DNA of 64,000 nucleotides. It comes from Mikania micrantha (Eukaryota > Streptophyta > Magnoliopsida > Asterales > Asteraceae). The DNA lies in the NCBI GenBank assembly GCA_009363875.1, contig CM018694.1, positions 25,181,415 to 25,245,414 on the forward strand, given 5' to 3'. Positions 54,227 to 64,000 of the stretch are shown here, piece by piece; positions within the stretch are counted from its first letter, which is position 1; each line of letters starts with the position of its first letter. The translations under genes and the position numbers were made by a program. The notes under the pieces were generated by a model. That model was not told the DNA's origin and searched no databases. It was given only the letters and a program-made list of their open reading frames with translations.

Positions 54227-56031
54227 GTGCGATTGGTGTTCAAGGCTTTAATGGCAGATCAAGTGTTGGAGGATAGTGTTGCAGTAAAAGATAATGGCAG
54301 ATCAAGTGTTGCAGTAAAAGATAAAGGTGAACATACCAAGGCGTTTCTCCGCGCCTTGAAGTACACGGATGGCAGTGTTCTTGAGGTATACACCAGAACT
54401 TTCTTTATTTCTATCTCTGTCGTCACTTTTGTTGCACCTATATTATATACACACAAATACTGTTCAGTTTACAATTATAATTCTGAGTTCTGAGCTTTTT
54501 ACTGATTGAGAGATAAGTTTTTAAATTGTTTCTGCAAAGCCTTGCATGTTTAGCAAGCAAAAATATACAAGCTGAAGAATCTTGGGAAGATGGAGTTATT
54601 AACTAGCGACACCAGTGGATGCACATTCATGCTGGTAATGGATCTTTTTGGTCTTCAAATTATTCCAAGTTGTTTTCAAGTTCTCATGGAGTTATACCTT
54701 TAAGACATGAAGTATTTCATTATGTTATAGAGGTTTCTCTATAACTTTCTTCATGAACTAATCTGCCAATAGGGGTTTGATAATCTTAGAAACCAAAGAG
54801 TTGCTCCTATTCAGTGGACCGTGCGCAATCTTAATGACAGGTAATTAATCCCATTTCCATTTATTTTAGATTTTAATACAAAAACATGTTAGTTTTAAAT
54901 AGGCTTGCTTTTTTCTAATTTCTAGGAATCGTCTGTTGGCTTGTATTCTTCATATTTGCAAAGATGCATTGGGTCGTCTACCGAAAGTTGTGGGTATTGA
55001 TATTGTGGAATTAGCTCTTTGGGCTAAGGTGTGTGTGCATTTTTCTGCCACCATTTGTATGTCAAAAATAAGGAAAACTTAGTACGATAACATTTACTAG
55101 AAATAAGTTAGTTTGGTTTGAATATACATTCTTCCCCTTGACATCTACCCAGACACGTCTACTTTGTGAGTATTTTTTCTAACTGTATTTTTTGTTTTTA
55201 ACATTAGTATGTAACATAAAGCTTATGCTTTAATAGGAACATAATTCAACAGATTCTAAGAAACAAAATTTAAAAGATGGATCTTCTGGAGATCTGCTGT
55301 CAGAAGGTCACACCATAGTTACAGTTGGAAATGATCTTCTGTCACAAGCAGAAGAAGAGGAAATGGAAGCTTTGCTAGGCACGTATGTATGTTTGTCTGT
55401 CTGTCTCACTCTCTTTATGTGTATATATATACATATACATATATAGGGAAGTGTTCAAATAATAACCCACTCTCAAAGAAATAACCCAATAACTTTGCCA
55501 AAATGAAGCCGAATCTTGAATTTTTTTTTTGAACATCATTGTAACACAATTAGAACACTATGTTCTTTTATGAGTTTGTGAAAATTCATAACCGTTTAAG
55601 AGATATCATCGTTGTAAGTTTTTGACAAAAACAGTTACAGTGCTGTAAATCAAAAACTTCAAGATGATATCTCTTAAACGGTTATGAATTTTCACAAACT
55701 CATAAAAGAACATAGTGTTCTAATTGTGTTACAATTTATGATAAATGCCATCCAACCTGCCTCTGAATTTAAAAATAGACAGCATCTGTGTTTCAAACAT
55801 ATTATTTGTGTCCAGATAGTAAAAATCATTACAATATAAGTTTCTTTGTTTAAATATTCGAATGTAGAAAATCTTATATGCTTTAAGAATTTTGGTAATG
55901 GCATTGTGACCAGATATGTCATGGGTATTGGCGAAGCAGAAATATTTTCTGAAAGGCTAAAACGGGAACTTCATGCTTTGGAAGTAGCAAATGTGCATGC
56001 AATTTTGGAAAGAGAGCATTTAATAGATGAT
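54227..56031 (+). pseudogene. SEC3 exocyst-subunit fragment (PIP2-binding domain), six exons
   Basis: Exons 54227-54385, 54554-54634, 54773-54840, 54926-55028, 55237-55382 and 55914-56031, all with GT-AG sites, give 225 open codons (217 from the ATG at 54251). They match plant SEC3A from TKAFLRVLKY to about ANVHAILE: KIYKLKNLGKMELL, GCTFMLGFDNLR, NRLLACILHICKDALGRLPK, then AEEEEMEALLGT and MGIGEAEIFSERLKREL. This is the Sec3 PH-like PIP2-binding domain, which tethers the exocyst to the plasma membrane. The N-terminus (about 55 residues) and the large C-terminal body (about 640 residues) are absent. Exon 1 holds an internal duplication (ATGGCAGATCAAGTGTTG at 54251 and 54294). A foldback element sits in intron 5. 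Coding ability of the piece is intact but it is a truncated copy. Confidence 0.85.
55538..55735. mobile_element. Foldback (long inverted repeat) MITE in a SEC3-fragment intron
   Basis: Two arms of about 72 bp, ATTGTAACACAATTAGAACA inward and its reverse complement at the right end, match almost perfectly. They are separated by a loop of about 50 bp (GTTGTAAGTTTTTGACAAAA and on). Transcribed, it would be a long hairpin. Confidence 0.85.
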
Positions 56032-57279
56032 GTAAATTACTGATAATATAGGACACAAATAGTGTTCCATTACAGTTGAGTTTTGTATGAAGATTTCATT
56101 ATGAATTTGTGCTTTTTAAGATTATTAAACGAAATCTTATCAAATATTGTATACCGTTACTACCTATCATCCTAAAAAGTTTGTTGTCAAATATTTTATA
56201 TGCATTAATAGTTTTTTTATAAAGTTAATAGTTTTTTAGCATATCTACCAGATGTGGAGCAAATGATACATCTACTTTTTTATGAGGTTATGATGTTGAA
56301 TTGGACTTGGAGCTGGACTCAATGGACAAATTTGTCCTTCAATGTATGGCCTAATACCAAGTTCCAATTTTTCTTTTTTTTTCAAACAAGATTGCATATG
56401 TATAATCTTTAAAGATGCTAAAAGATTGTTGTTCAAAAACAAATAAATAAATGCAATTGGGCATGATGAATTTAAAACGGTATTGAGATAAGTATAACAT
56501 TTTTTAGTTAACTTTTTTCTTATGTTCAATAAAATAACTGATGTCAATCTTAACCATTTCATTTCATATTCCATTTCATGAGTTTACATGTCGACTTCCT
56601 TCTAGCATCATGCTGGCTCTAACTTGGATTTGTTGGTGCCTACCTATTTAAGCATGCTAGCATCATACTGTACTTTTATGGCTGCAAATTTAAAACTATT
56701 TTAAGGAGTTTGAATTTGGAAAGCAATAGGATTTAAATTTTAACCCATAAAGTTGATTTTGGATGCAAATGACTTTTACACCAAGTAGGATAATATATTT
56801 TCATTAGACAACTTTTAGCTGTTAGCATTAGTCTTAATAGGTTTATTTTCTTGGGAATGTTATTTTCATAATGGCAAAACGTAACATGTACGTAAAATCA
56901 TTAAGTTTCTTTTAATCTTGAATTGTTATTTTATAAAGATCAAAGACGGTTAAATTACTATGTTTATAACTCATATTGTTCTTGTGTTTGTTATTATTTA
57001 ATTAAGATATGTAATATTTGTGGTATATATAGACCACACCAATGTTATGAATAAGAAAACTAACAGAAGTACCATATAATATATCTTCAGATTATTAATA
57101 ATCTAACTGAAAACGAGTACCATATAATGTTATTTATGTTTTCATTCAATTTCTTCCTTTTTATTGCAGGTTGCCTATTAGTTTTAGGTCTCATCTTTCA
57201 TCTCTCCTCTCACTTAAATTACATAAAATTGACAAGGACCTGCTGTTTTAATTCTCAATAATTATTCTCTTAATTTTAG
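56032..57279 (+). other. AT-rich intron-like sequence
   Basis: No coding region recognised. TTATTGCAG at about 57170 is an acceptor-like site but what follows is not recognisable. Confidence 0.5.
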
Positions 57280-57378
57280 ATTTCTACCAGAGATGAAGAT
57301 TATTTGGTGGACACCATTGCTGTTCATGATATTATGGGAATTCTTGACCCTGTTTTTGCTAATCCCAATATATGCAAG
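57280..57378 (+). pseudogene. RRP6-like 3'-5' exonuclease fragment (one exon)
   Basis: A 99-bp exon with AG/GT borders encodes ISTRDEDYLVDTIAVHDIMG and on to LDPVFANPNICK. It matches the DEDD exonuclease domain of plant RRP6-like proteins (RRP6L3-like, where HGADNDVLWLQRDF should follow). The next exon is not exonuclease sequence, so only this strip was captured. The frame is open and phase 0 at both sides. Confidence 0.75.
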
Positions 57379-57828
57379 GTACTTTGTGGGTTTGAGCCTC
57401 AGTATTTACTTTGCTAAATTTCTGATTCTTGGACCATGCAACTAATCAGGTTCATCTCGATGTTTTATTTTGATTTTTAAACTATAAGTTTTCATTTGAT
57501 TTGCCTTCATTCTAAGTACCATTATGAAAGATTACACTTAATTAAATTGCCCATAATCTGTTTTAGTAAACCTAATTTGTGTTTCTTGATTCCATTTAGT
57601 CCTACCTTTTAGTGTATATTTGATTGGTTTATGGCTGCAATGTTATGTAAGAATGATATATACTACAATTAGTGAAGGTTGAAAAGCCTTGATTGACCAG
57701 CATGGTAAATCCGTTTATTCGCTTCTTGATTTGGTTAGAGGATTTTTTGTTTCTTTTCTTTAAAATTCTTTTGATTTTGAATAAACCCCTAATTGATTAG
57801 TTTTACGGTAAACTTAACTTTCATATAG

Positions 57829-58399
57829 GATGAACAGATCACAGAAACTTTGAAGAAGATGCGTGATTTAAGCGAGGGAGCTAAGAAGTTAGGTGTTACT
57901 GCTAATGTACAGAGATTATTTTCACTTCTAGAGACGATAAAGGTTTAATTCGTAGTAAATTTGTGCTTTTTTGACACTCATAAGTTAAACTTATGCTTTT
58001 GAAGTTATCAAACGGTTCGTTAATAGGGTATTCTTAATGTATATACATTATCAGTCCTGATTGTAACAAGAGAGGATAAAAAGTTGAAAGCAAAACTGTT
58101 GTGTCACCATTGATGTAATAATTATAGTTCAGTTTGTAAGCAAATTGATTGTGCCTTCTACAATGACAAGGCATCCTGTTTACAGTAGGTAGGTGTTGAA
58201 TTATTTGAAAATACCATTTAGGTTCTTGAGAAGCAAGAAGCAGATGTCGAATTAAATTTCAGTGAATTATTCTAGATTACAATTGGAGGTCAATGAGTTG
58301 GAAGAGATGATACAGAGCAATGAGCATGGAGGGAGTTCTGCTCAGGGTGTTGACCGTTTGCTGGCTAATGCTGTTGAAAAACTAAATTCAGCAAAAATG
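57829..58399 (+). pseudogene. Two exons of an unrecognised coiled-coil protein
   Basis: Exon 57829-57942 (DEQITETLKKMRDLSEGAKK to LLETIK) has 38 codons in phase 0. Exon 58222-58399 begins VLEKQEADVELNFSEL and, after a one-base frameshift near 58267, continues LQLEVNELEEMIQSNEHGGS to LNSAKM. The composition is heptad-like (Leu, Glu, Lys), suggesting a coiled coil. I do not recognise the family. It continues the run of captured gene pieces, and its following intron received the Reina element at 58430. Confidence 0.55.
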
Positions 58400-58429
58400 G
58401 TATTGCATATGTTTCTTTTAAATAGTTTC

Positions 58430-58790
58430 TGATATGGATCATACAGGCTCAGATCCAATAGCATTACAAGCCCATTCTGGGGACACCATTCTGCAGAGGT
58501 CCAGACGGGAAGTCAAGAAACCAGCAAGATTTATGGATTGACCTGCACGATTTCATTTATGCATTTTCTATTTTCTTATTTTTATTTTTTCTGGTTGAAT
58601 TAGTTGTAGTTACTGCATTTAGGCAGTGGGGCATGAACTCCTACGAATAAGGATCATGGATGATGAGCCTTGTTCCATTTCATGTTTAAATTAGTTGTTT
58701 TGAAGGAAAAATATACAGAAAATTGTTCCAAAATTCTTGTCATCTTTATCTATTTCTTGGAGTGTTGGCCTACTAGAAAAGGCCCTATCA
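58430..58790 (+). repeat. 5' LTR of element C
   Basis: Carries the same coding tail as the 3' LTR (MDHTGSDPIALQAHS to the stop TGA near 58541), here without upstream polyprotein. Confidence 0.93.
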
Positions 58791-58825
58791 TCTTGGTGCT
58801 TTCATTTTCGTTTCATCCTTCCGCC

Positions 58826-61800
58826 ATGCCCCCGCGTAAAGATACCACCTCCTCCGACGATCTTCCTCCCACCATTACCGACCAACTCAACCAACTTATT
58901 GCAGTCACCACCAATGCTGCCACCTCTCAAACCAGCATCAATAACCAATTAGCTGCTCTCCTCAAAGCAACCAAAAACCTCAATTCCAAACTTGATACTC
59001 AAACAGAGACCACAGCGAGGCTTGTCAACCATGTCACCGAATTATCCGATCACCTCCATCTTGAGTCCACTATTCGTGATCCAAAAACCCCACCTCCCTT
59101 CAAAACACCGCCGCACAAGACCCAACCCAGCCAACCATGCCAACCAAAAATCAACCTTCCGTTATTTGATGGTTCCAACCCCTTGGGCTGGATTTTTCAA
59201 GCAGAAAATTTCTTCTCCTATTATCAAATTCCACTTGGGGAACGTGTGCCACTTACTGCGTTCTATTTTATTGGCGATGCCTTAGCTTGGTACCAACACT
59301 TAGCCAATAATGATTTATTGGGCTCCTGGACAGCTTTTAAACGCGAAGTTGAGCTCCGTTTCGGTCCGTCTACTTACGAAAACCATGAAGCCACCCTGTT
59401 CAAACTCCGTCAAACATCAACGGTTGCCGCCTTTCAGACTGAATTCGAAAAAATTAGCAACCGTGTAACCGGCCTTTCTCAACAAACCTTACGCAACTGC
59501 TTTATCTCAGGCCTCAAACCCGATATTCAATCTGAGTTAGCTATCTTAAACCCTCTCACTTTATACCAAGTCGGGGCTCTTGCAAGACTCGTTGAAGACA
59601 AGTTAGCCCAACCCAATAAATCCAAATTTTCCACTTTCTACAAATCATCCCAGACCACATCCACCCCATCGTCAGCAACTGCCTCTACAACTTTTTCGGA
59701 TAAAAGTAACAACCTATCCACACCCCCGTTACTTCCATCACCTCCAAAGCCTCTTCCTTTCACCAAACTCTCACCGGAAGCAATTCAACAGCGACGTAAA
59801 GATGGCTTATGCTTTCGCTGCCCCGAAAAATTCTTTCCTGGTCATAAGTGTTCTCCGCCACAGTTCCTCTTGATTGTGGACAACGACGACAACGTCATCA
59901 CTAGCCCTGACCCTACCAGCCCGTCTACAACGACCGATCTACAGCCCTCCCTCTTCATGTCGCTTTCAGAAGCAGCATTCTTTGGCATGCAATCCATGCA
60001 AACCCTACGGGTAACCGGCTTTATTGCGGGACAACCCGTTACCGTATTGATTGATTGTGGCAGCACTCACAATATTGTTCAGCCGCGTATTGTATTTGCC
60101 CTTAACCTACTCACAAAGCCGTTGGAACCATTCGCGGTCATGGTCGGTAACGGACAGTTTATTCATTGCCAAGGATATTGCCCTGATGTGTCTTTACAAC
60201 TACAGAAGGCCACATTTCATATTCCATTCTTTGTTTTCCCGGTTCAAGGTGCAGATGTCGTACTTGGAATCTCGTGGCTCGGCACTCTCGGAACTTTAAC
60301 AGCCAATTTTTCGGTACCGGAAATCACGTTCACTACCCACGGCACCACCACCACCGTTCGAGGCGAACCGCTTAGTCAGCCAATATCCTCGAGCTCTATT
60401 TCAACCTTAATTCGTCATGGTTCGGTATCTGCTTTGCATGCGTTATTTGTTGATGAGATTACCCCACTTCCTACCCCACCACTAATTACACCTCACCCTG
60501 ATACACAAATTCACACCCTACTTCAAACCTTTAAACTATTGTTTGACAAACCCCATTCCTTACCCCCACCTAGAAATCATGATCACCACATTCCACTGAA
60601 TAATAACAACCACCCCATCAACGTTAAACCATACAGATACCCACATTTCCAAAAACAAATCATGACTCAGTTGATCAATGAGATGTTACAGGATGGTATA
60701 ATCCGTCCTAGTCAAAGCCCGTTCTCTTCACCTGTCTTGTTGGTTAAAAAGAAAGACGGAACCTGGCGCTTTTGCGTTGATTACCGAGCACTAAATGCAG
60801 TGACAATCCGAGACCGGTTTCCCATACCTACCATTGACGAACTCATAGACGAACTGCATGGTGCTACCATCTTTTCCAAGATCGACCTCCGCTTCGGGTA
60901 CCACCAAATCAGGGTTGCTGATTCAGACATTCAGAAAACAGCGTTTCGCACATCAGATGGACATTACGAATTTCTTGTGATGTCTTTCGGCCTCACAAAT
61001 GCGCCATCCACATTCCAAGCAGCTATGAATGATTTATTCCGACCGGTTCTTCGCCGTTTTGTTTTAGTGTTCTTCGACGACATCCTTATCTACAGTCACA
61101 ACATCCAAGAACATTATTCACATTTAAGGTATGTCTTTGAGCTCCTCGTACAACATCACTTTTATGCAAAATCCTCCAAATGTGATTTTGCAGTGTCAGA
61201 TATCTCTTTTTTGGGTCACTGAATTTCAAAGATGGGTGTTGCACCAGAACCTGATAAAATCCAGTCAATTAAAAAGTGGCCCGTTCCAAACTCCTTTACT
61301 ACTCTTCGATCTTTTTTGGGTTTCACTGGGTATTATCACAGATTTGTTCCACATTATGCTAGAATTGCTTCTGCCTTAACTGATCTTTTAAAACAAAAAC
61401 CTTTTCTTGGCCAGAAGCGGCTGCCACTGCTTTTGCATCCTTAAAGTCCCATATGCAGGACTTGGTAACCTTGGCCTTACCAAACTTTAAAGACCCATTT
61501 GACCTCACAACTGATGCCTCAGGCACAGCAATCGGTGCAGTCTTATCTCAACAAAACCGACCCATTGCTTTCTTTTCAAAAAAACTTGTCCCCACCATGC
61601 AGGCCCAATCGACTTACACCAAAGAATTATATGCCATAACTGAAGCAGTTCGTAAATGGCGACAATATTTGTTGGGAAGACGATTTCGCATCTTTACAGA
61701 TCACCATAGTCTTAAACATCTCTTAACACAAACCATACAAACTCCAGAACAACAAAAATGGATTACAAAACTTATTGGTTATGATTTTGAAATTCATTTT

Positions 61801-63447
61801 AAACCGGGAAAAGATAACTCTGTTGCTGATGCTTTGAGCCGCCTGCACTTGCATTCCATGCTTGCCTTCTCTCACCCGACAGCTCCTTGGCTAGATAAAA
61901 TCCGTGTGTATTTTAGCTCAAACCAATTGGGTCAACAACTGGTGGATCAAATCCTTACAGATCCTACGTCTTTTCCTAATCACACTTTTCGTGATGGGTT
62001 AATTCACGTGCATGGAAAAACTTTGGTTCCCCCTATTTCTGATCTTCGCAATCGTCTTCTTCAGGAGTTTCATTCATCATTAGTAGGTGGTCATTCAGGT
62101 ATTAATGCCACGGTCAAAAGAATTTCTGCGTCATTTTCCTGGTTACGTTTAAAAAGAGATGTGGCCGAGTTTGTTAAGAATTGTGAAGTCTGCCAGGCAA
62201 CTAAAACACCAAATCATAAGCCTTATGGTTTGTTACAGCCACTGCCAATTCCAGAATCTACATGGAATGACATTTCTATGGACTTTATTTCAGCTTTGCC
62301 ACCATCGAAAGGAAGAACTACCATTTGGGTGATAGTTGATCGACTATCAAAATTTGCTCACTTCATCGCTTTACCAAATCATTATACTGCTGTCTTGTTG
62401 GTTCACATATTTATGAAAGAAATATATCGTTTGTATGGACTTCCAAAATCGATTGTTTCTGATCGTGACCCAACTTTTACTAGTCGTTTTTGGAAAGAGA
62501 TGTTCAAGCAAATGGGAACAAAGTTGTTACACTCAAGTGCCTACCATCCACAAACCGATGGCCAAACCGAGGTTGTTAACAGATGCTTGGAAGCTTATTT
62601 GAGAGCTTTCGTTTTTGATAATCCATCTGCTTGGGAACGGTATCTTTATTTGGCCGAGTTTTCCTACAATACCAATTATCATTCGGCAATCAACATGAGC
62701 CCTTTTAAGGCGTTATATGGGAAAGATGTCACATCCATTCATGATTATGTCCCAAGTACAAACACCAACGCCTCAATAGATGTGTCCTTGACAGCCCATC
62801 AACAATTGCTAATCCAACTTAAGTCCTCTCTCGAAAAAGCTCGTGATCGAATGCAACATCAAGCCAACAAGAAGCGGTTCGACAAAGAATTCAATGTAGG
62901 TGATTTTGTTTATCTGAAACTGCAGCAATATCGACAGAATTCGGTTCACAAACGCGAGAACTATAAGCTTTTGCGACGTTTCTTTGGTCCTTATAAGATA
63001 CTGGAACGAATTGGGAAAGTGGCATATAAGTTGGACTTACCACCAGGCTCAAAGATTCATCCTGTTTTTCATGTTTCTTTATTGAAACCCTGTCATGGTA
63101 AAATTCCTTCATCTAAAGGAATTCTTGATTCAATTGTTACTGATGACATACTTGAGTCTTTGCCCGAAGATGTTTTGGACAAACGCATGGGCCCAAATAA
63201 TCATGAGCAGCTTCTAATCAAATGGGAAAATCGTCCTTTAGAGGAGGCAACTTGGGAAGATACATCCTTTATACGCCAGCAATTTCCATTTTTCCCAGAC
63301 ATTGAGGACAATGTCTGTTCTCAAGAGGAGGGTGTTGATATGGATCATACAGGCTCAGATCCAATAGCATTACAAGCCCATTCTGGGGACATCATTCTGC
63401 AGAGGTCCAGACGGGAAGTCAAGAAACCAGCAAAATTTATGGATTGA
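58826..63447 (+). pseudogene. Reina-type gag-pol with one stop and one frameshift
   Basis: I start at the ATG 58826 (MPPRKDTTSSDDLPP), since the frame upstream has no start in good context. Gag: GWIFQAENFFSYYQI, then the zinc finger GLCFRCPEKFFPGHKC. Protease: VLIDCGSTHNI (DCG in place of DSG/DTG). RT: LVKKKDGTWRFCVDYRALN, FFDDILIYS. An in-frame TGA at 61220-61222 (after FLGH) and a one-base loss near 61400 break the polyprotein within the RT thumb. From about 61445 it is open through RNase H (TDASGTAIGAVLSQ, TDHHSLKHLL), integrase (HHCC, VIVDRLSKFAHF, SDRDPTFTSRF, GQTEVVN), GPY/F (FGPYKILERIGKVAYKL) and chromodomain (LLIKWENRPLEEATWED). The last 37 codons lie inside the 3' LTR. Confidence 0.92.
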
Positions 63448-63696
63448 CCTGCACGATTTCATTTATGCATTTTCTATTTTCTTATTTTTATTTTTTCTGG
63501 TTGAATTAGTTGTAGTTACTGCATTTAGGTAGTGGGGCATGAACTCCTACGAATAAGGATCATGGATGATGAGCCTTGTTCCATTTCGTGTTTAAATTAG
63601 TTGTTTTGAAGGAAAAATATACAGAAAATTGTTCCAAAATTCTTGTCATCTTTATCTATTTCTTGGAGTGTTGGCCTACTAGAAAAGGCCCTATCA
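63336..63696 (+). repeat. 3' LTR of element C
   Basis: 361 bp; its first 112 bases encode the polyprotein C-terminus (stop at 63445-63447). Confidence 0.93.
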
Positions 63697-64000
63697 GTTT
63701 CTGACCAGGCGGACAACACAGATAGCATATACATGTTGAATTTGTATTTCCAGATTATGATGAATTTGATGGATACCTTTTTGTGCTGAAAACAATAGTC
63801 AAGAATGTTAATTTTTCTTAATTTTGTGTTGCAAGTATATAAGATTGATATTGTTGATTTAACCCACTTTGTGATTCAAGTTTATGATGTTCAAATACGT
63901 TGCATACAATTGAGTTGCTGTTGTGTTCAACTATTTTCTTTCTTTTTTTTTTGTTTTCTGTTGAGTTTATATTCAACTTGATGATCTATTGATAATGCAG
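63697..64000 (+). other. Host sequence beyond element C
   Basis: Resumes after the GTTTC duplicate. T-rich with acceptor-like TATTTCCAG (about 63753) and GATAATGCAG at the very end, so an exon may begin just outside the window. Nothing recognisable is encoded. Confidence 0.5.

Larger units (their letters stand above)
58430..63696 (+). mobile_element. Reina-type chromovirus (element C), nearly complete, coding-defective
   Basis: 5267 bp. The LTRs 58430-58790 and 63336-63696 are 361 bp each, TGATATGG to CCTATCA, with about four differences (about 1.1%, of order 0.4 million years at 1.3e-8; inference). A perfect target duplication GTTTC lies at 58425-58429 and 63697-63701. After the 5' LTR comes TCTTGGTGCTTTCATT, a primer site that does not fit initiator Met-tRNA. 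The purine tract AAGAGGAGGG (63323) lies inside the coding region. Small size, short LTRs and a chromodomain point to the Reina clade. Confidence 0.92.

Noticed and set aside
57829..58399. Continuation of SEC3 in the last two exons of the mosaic
   Set aside because: The sequence does not match the SEC3 region that should follow HAILE; treated as another, unrecognised gene.
58670..58825. N-terminal extension of the Reina Gag from TTG at 58670
   Set aside because: Lies in the 5' LTR and primer site; Gag begins at the ATG 58826.

Overview
The window is nuclear DNA of a flowering plant. Introns are short and GT-AG, and most of the space is nested LTR retrotransposons. The Ty1/copia gag and the long-LTR Tekay-type chromoviruses resemble those of Asteraceae; that family assignment is inference from protein resemblance, not a search. 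Only two ordinary host genes look complete: a BAHD acyltransferase (8959-10317, +) and an ABCI20-type soluble ABC protein (43805-48483, +, seven exons).

Layout. 1-8.3 kb: remains of a copia gag (minus strand) split by a 4.67-kb solo LTR (2576-7242, target duplication GCCAT), with another LTR end at 1329. 8.3-11.2 kb: the BAHD gene and a small Helitron. 11.7-13.7 kb: a second probable solo LTR. 14.5-20.3 kb: a decayed Tekay-type element. 20.4-21.6 kb: a second Helitron. 21.8-26.4 kb: a decayed minus-strand Tekay element whose 5' LTR was split by a young, complete Tekay element (26406-39900, target duplication AATAA, 1520-codon intact polyprotein). 39.9-42.6 kb: the rest of the split LTR, joined head to head with another LTR. 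43.8-48.5 kb: the ABC gene. 50.8-52.1 kb: a MULE-type transposase tail joined to an OTU protease. 53.8-58.4 kb: a run of host-gene pieces in one orientation (DEAD-box helicase, SEC3, RRP6-like, an unrecognised coiled coil). 58430-63696: a Reina-type chromovirus inserted in an intron of that mosaic (target duplication GTTTC).

The most unusual signal is a roughly 85-100-nt motif found 13 times, in the LTRs and leaders of four different elements and in both orientations. Its outer arms differ between families yet stay complementary. A small inner stem changes on both sides around a fixed TGCG loop in the plus-oriented copies. Unpaired core words (GGTGGTGGG, CGAC, TATGCCCTATA) hardly change. This is the signature of a conserved structured RNA, and I know of no named family that fits. 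The same LTRs also share a candidate 5'-leader intron (donor GAG|GTAA, acceptor TTTCAG|GTGATG or TTCTCAG|GTGA) and, just inside its 5' part, dense arrays of one short word (CGAACC, GGCCCA or ATCGA, depending on the family). All functional statements about these are inference.
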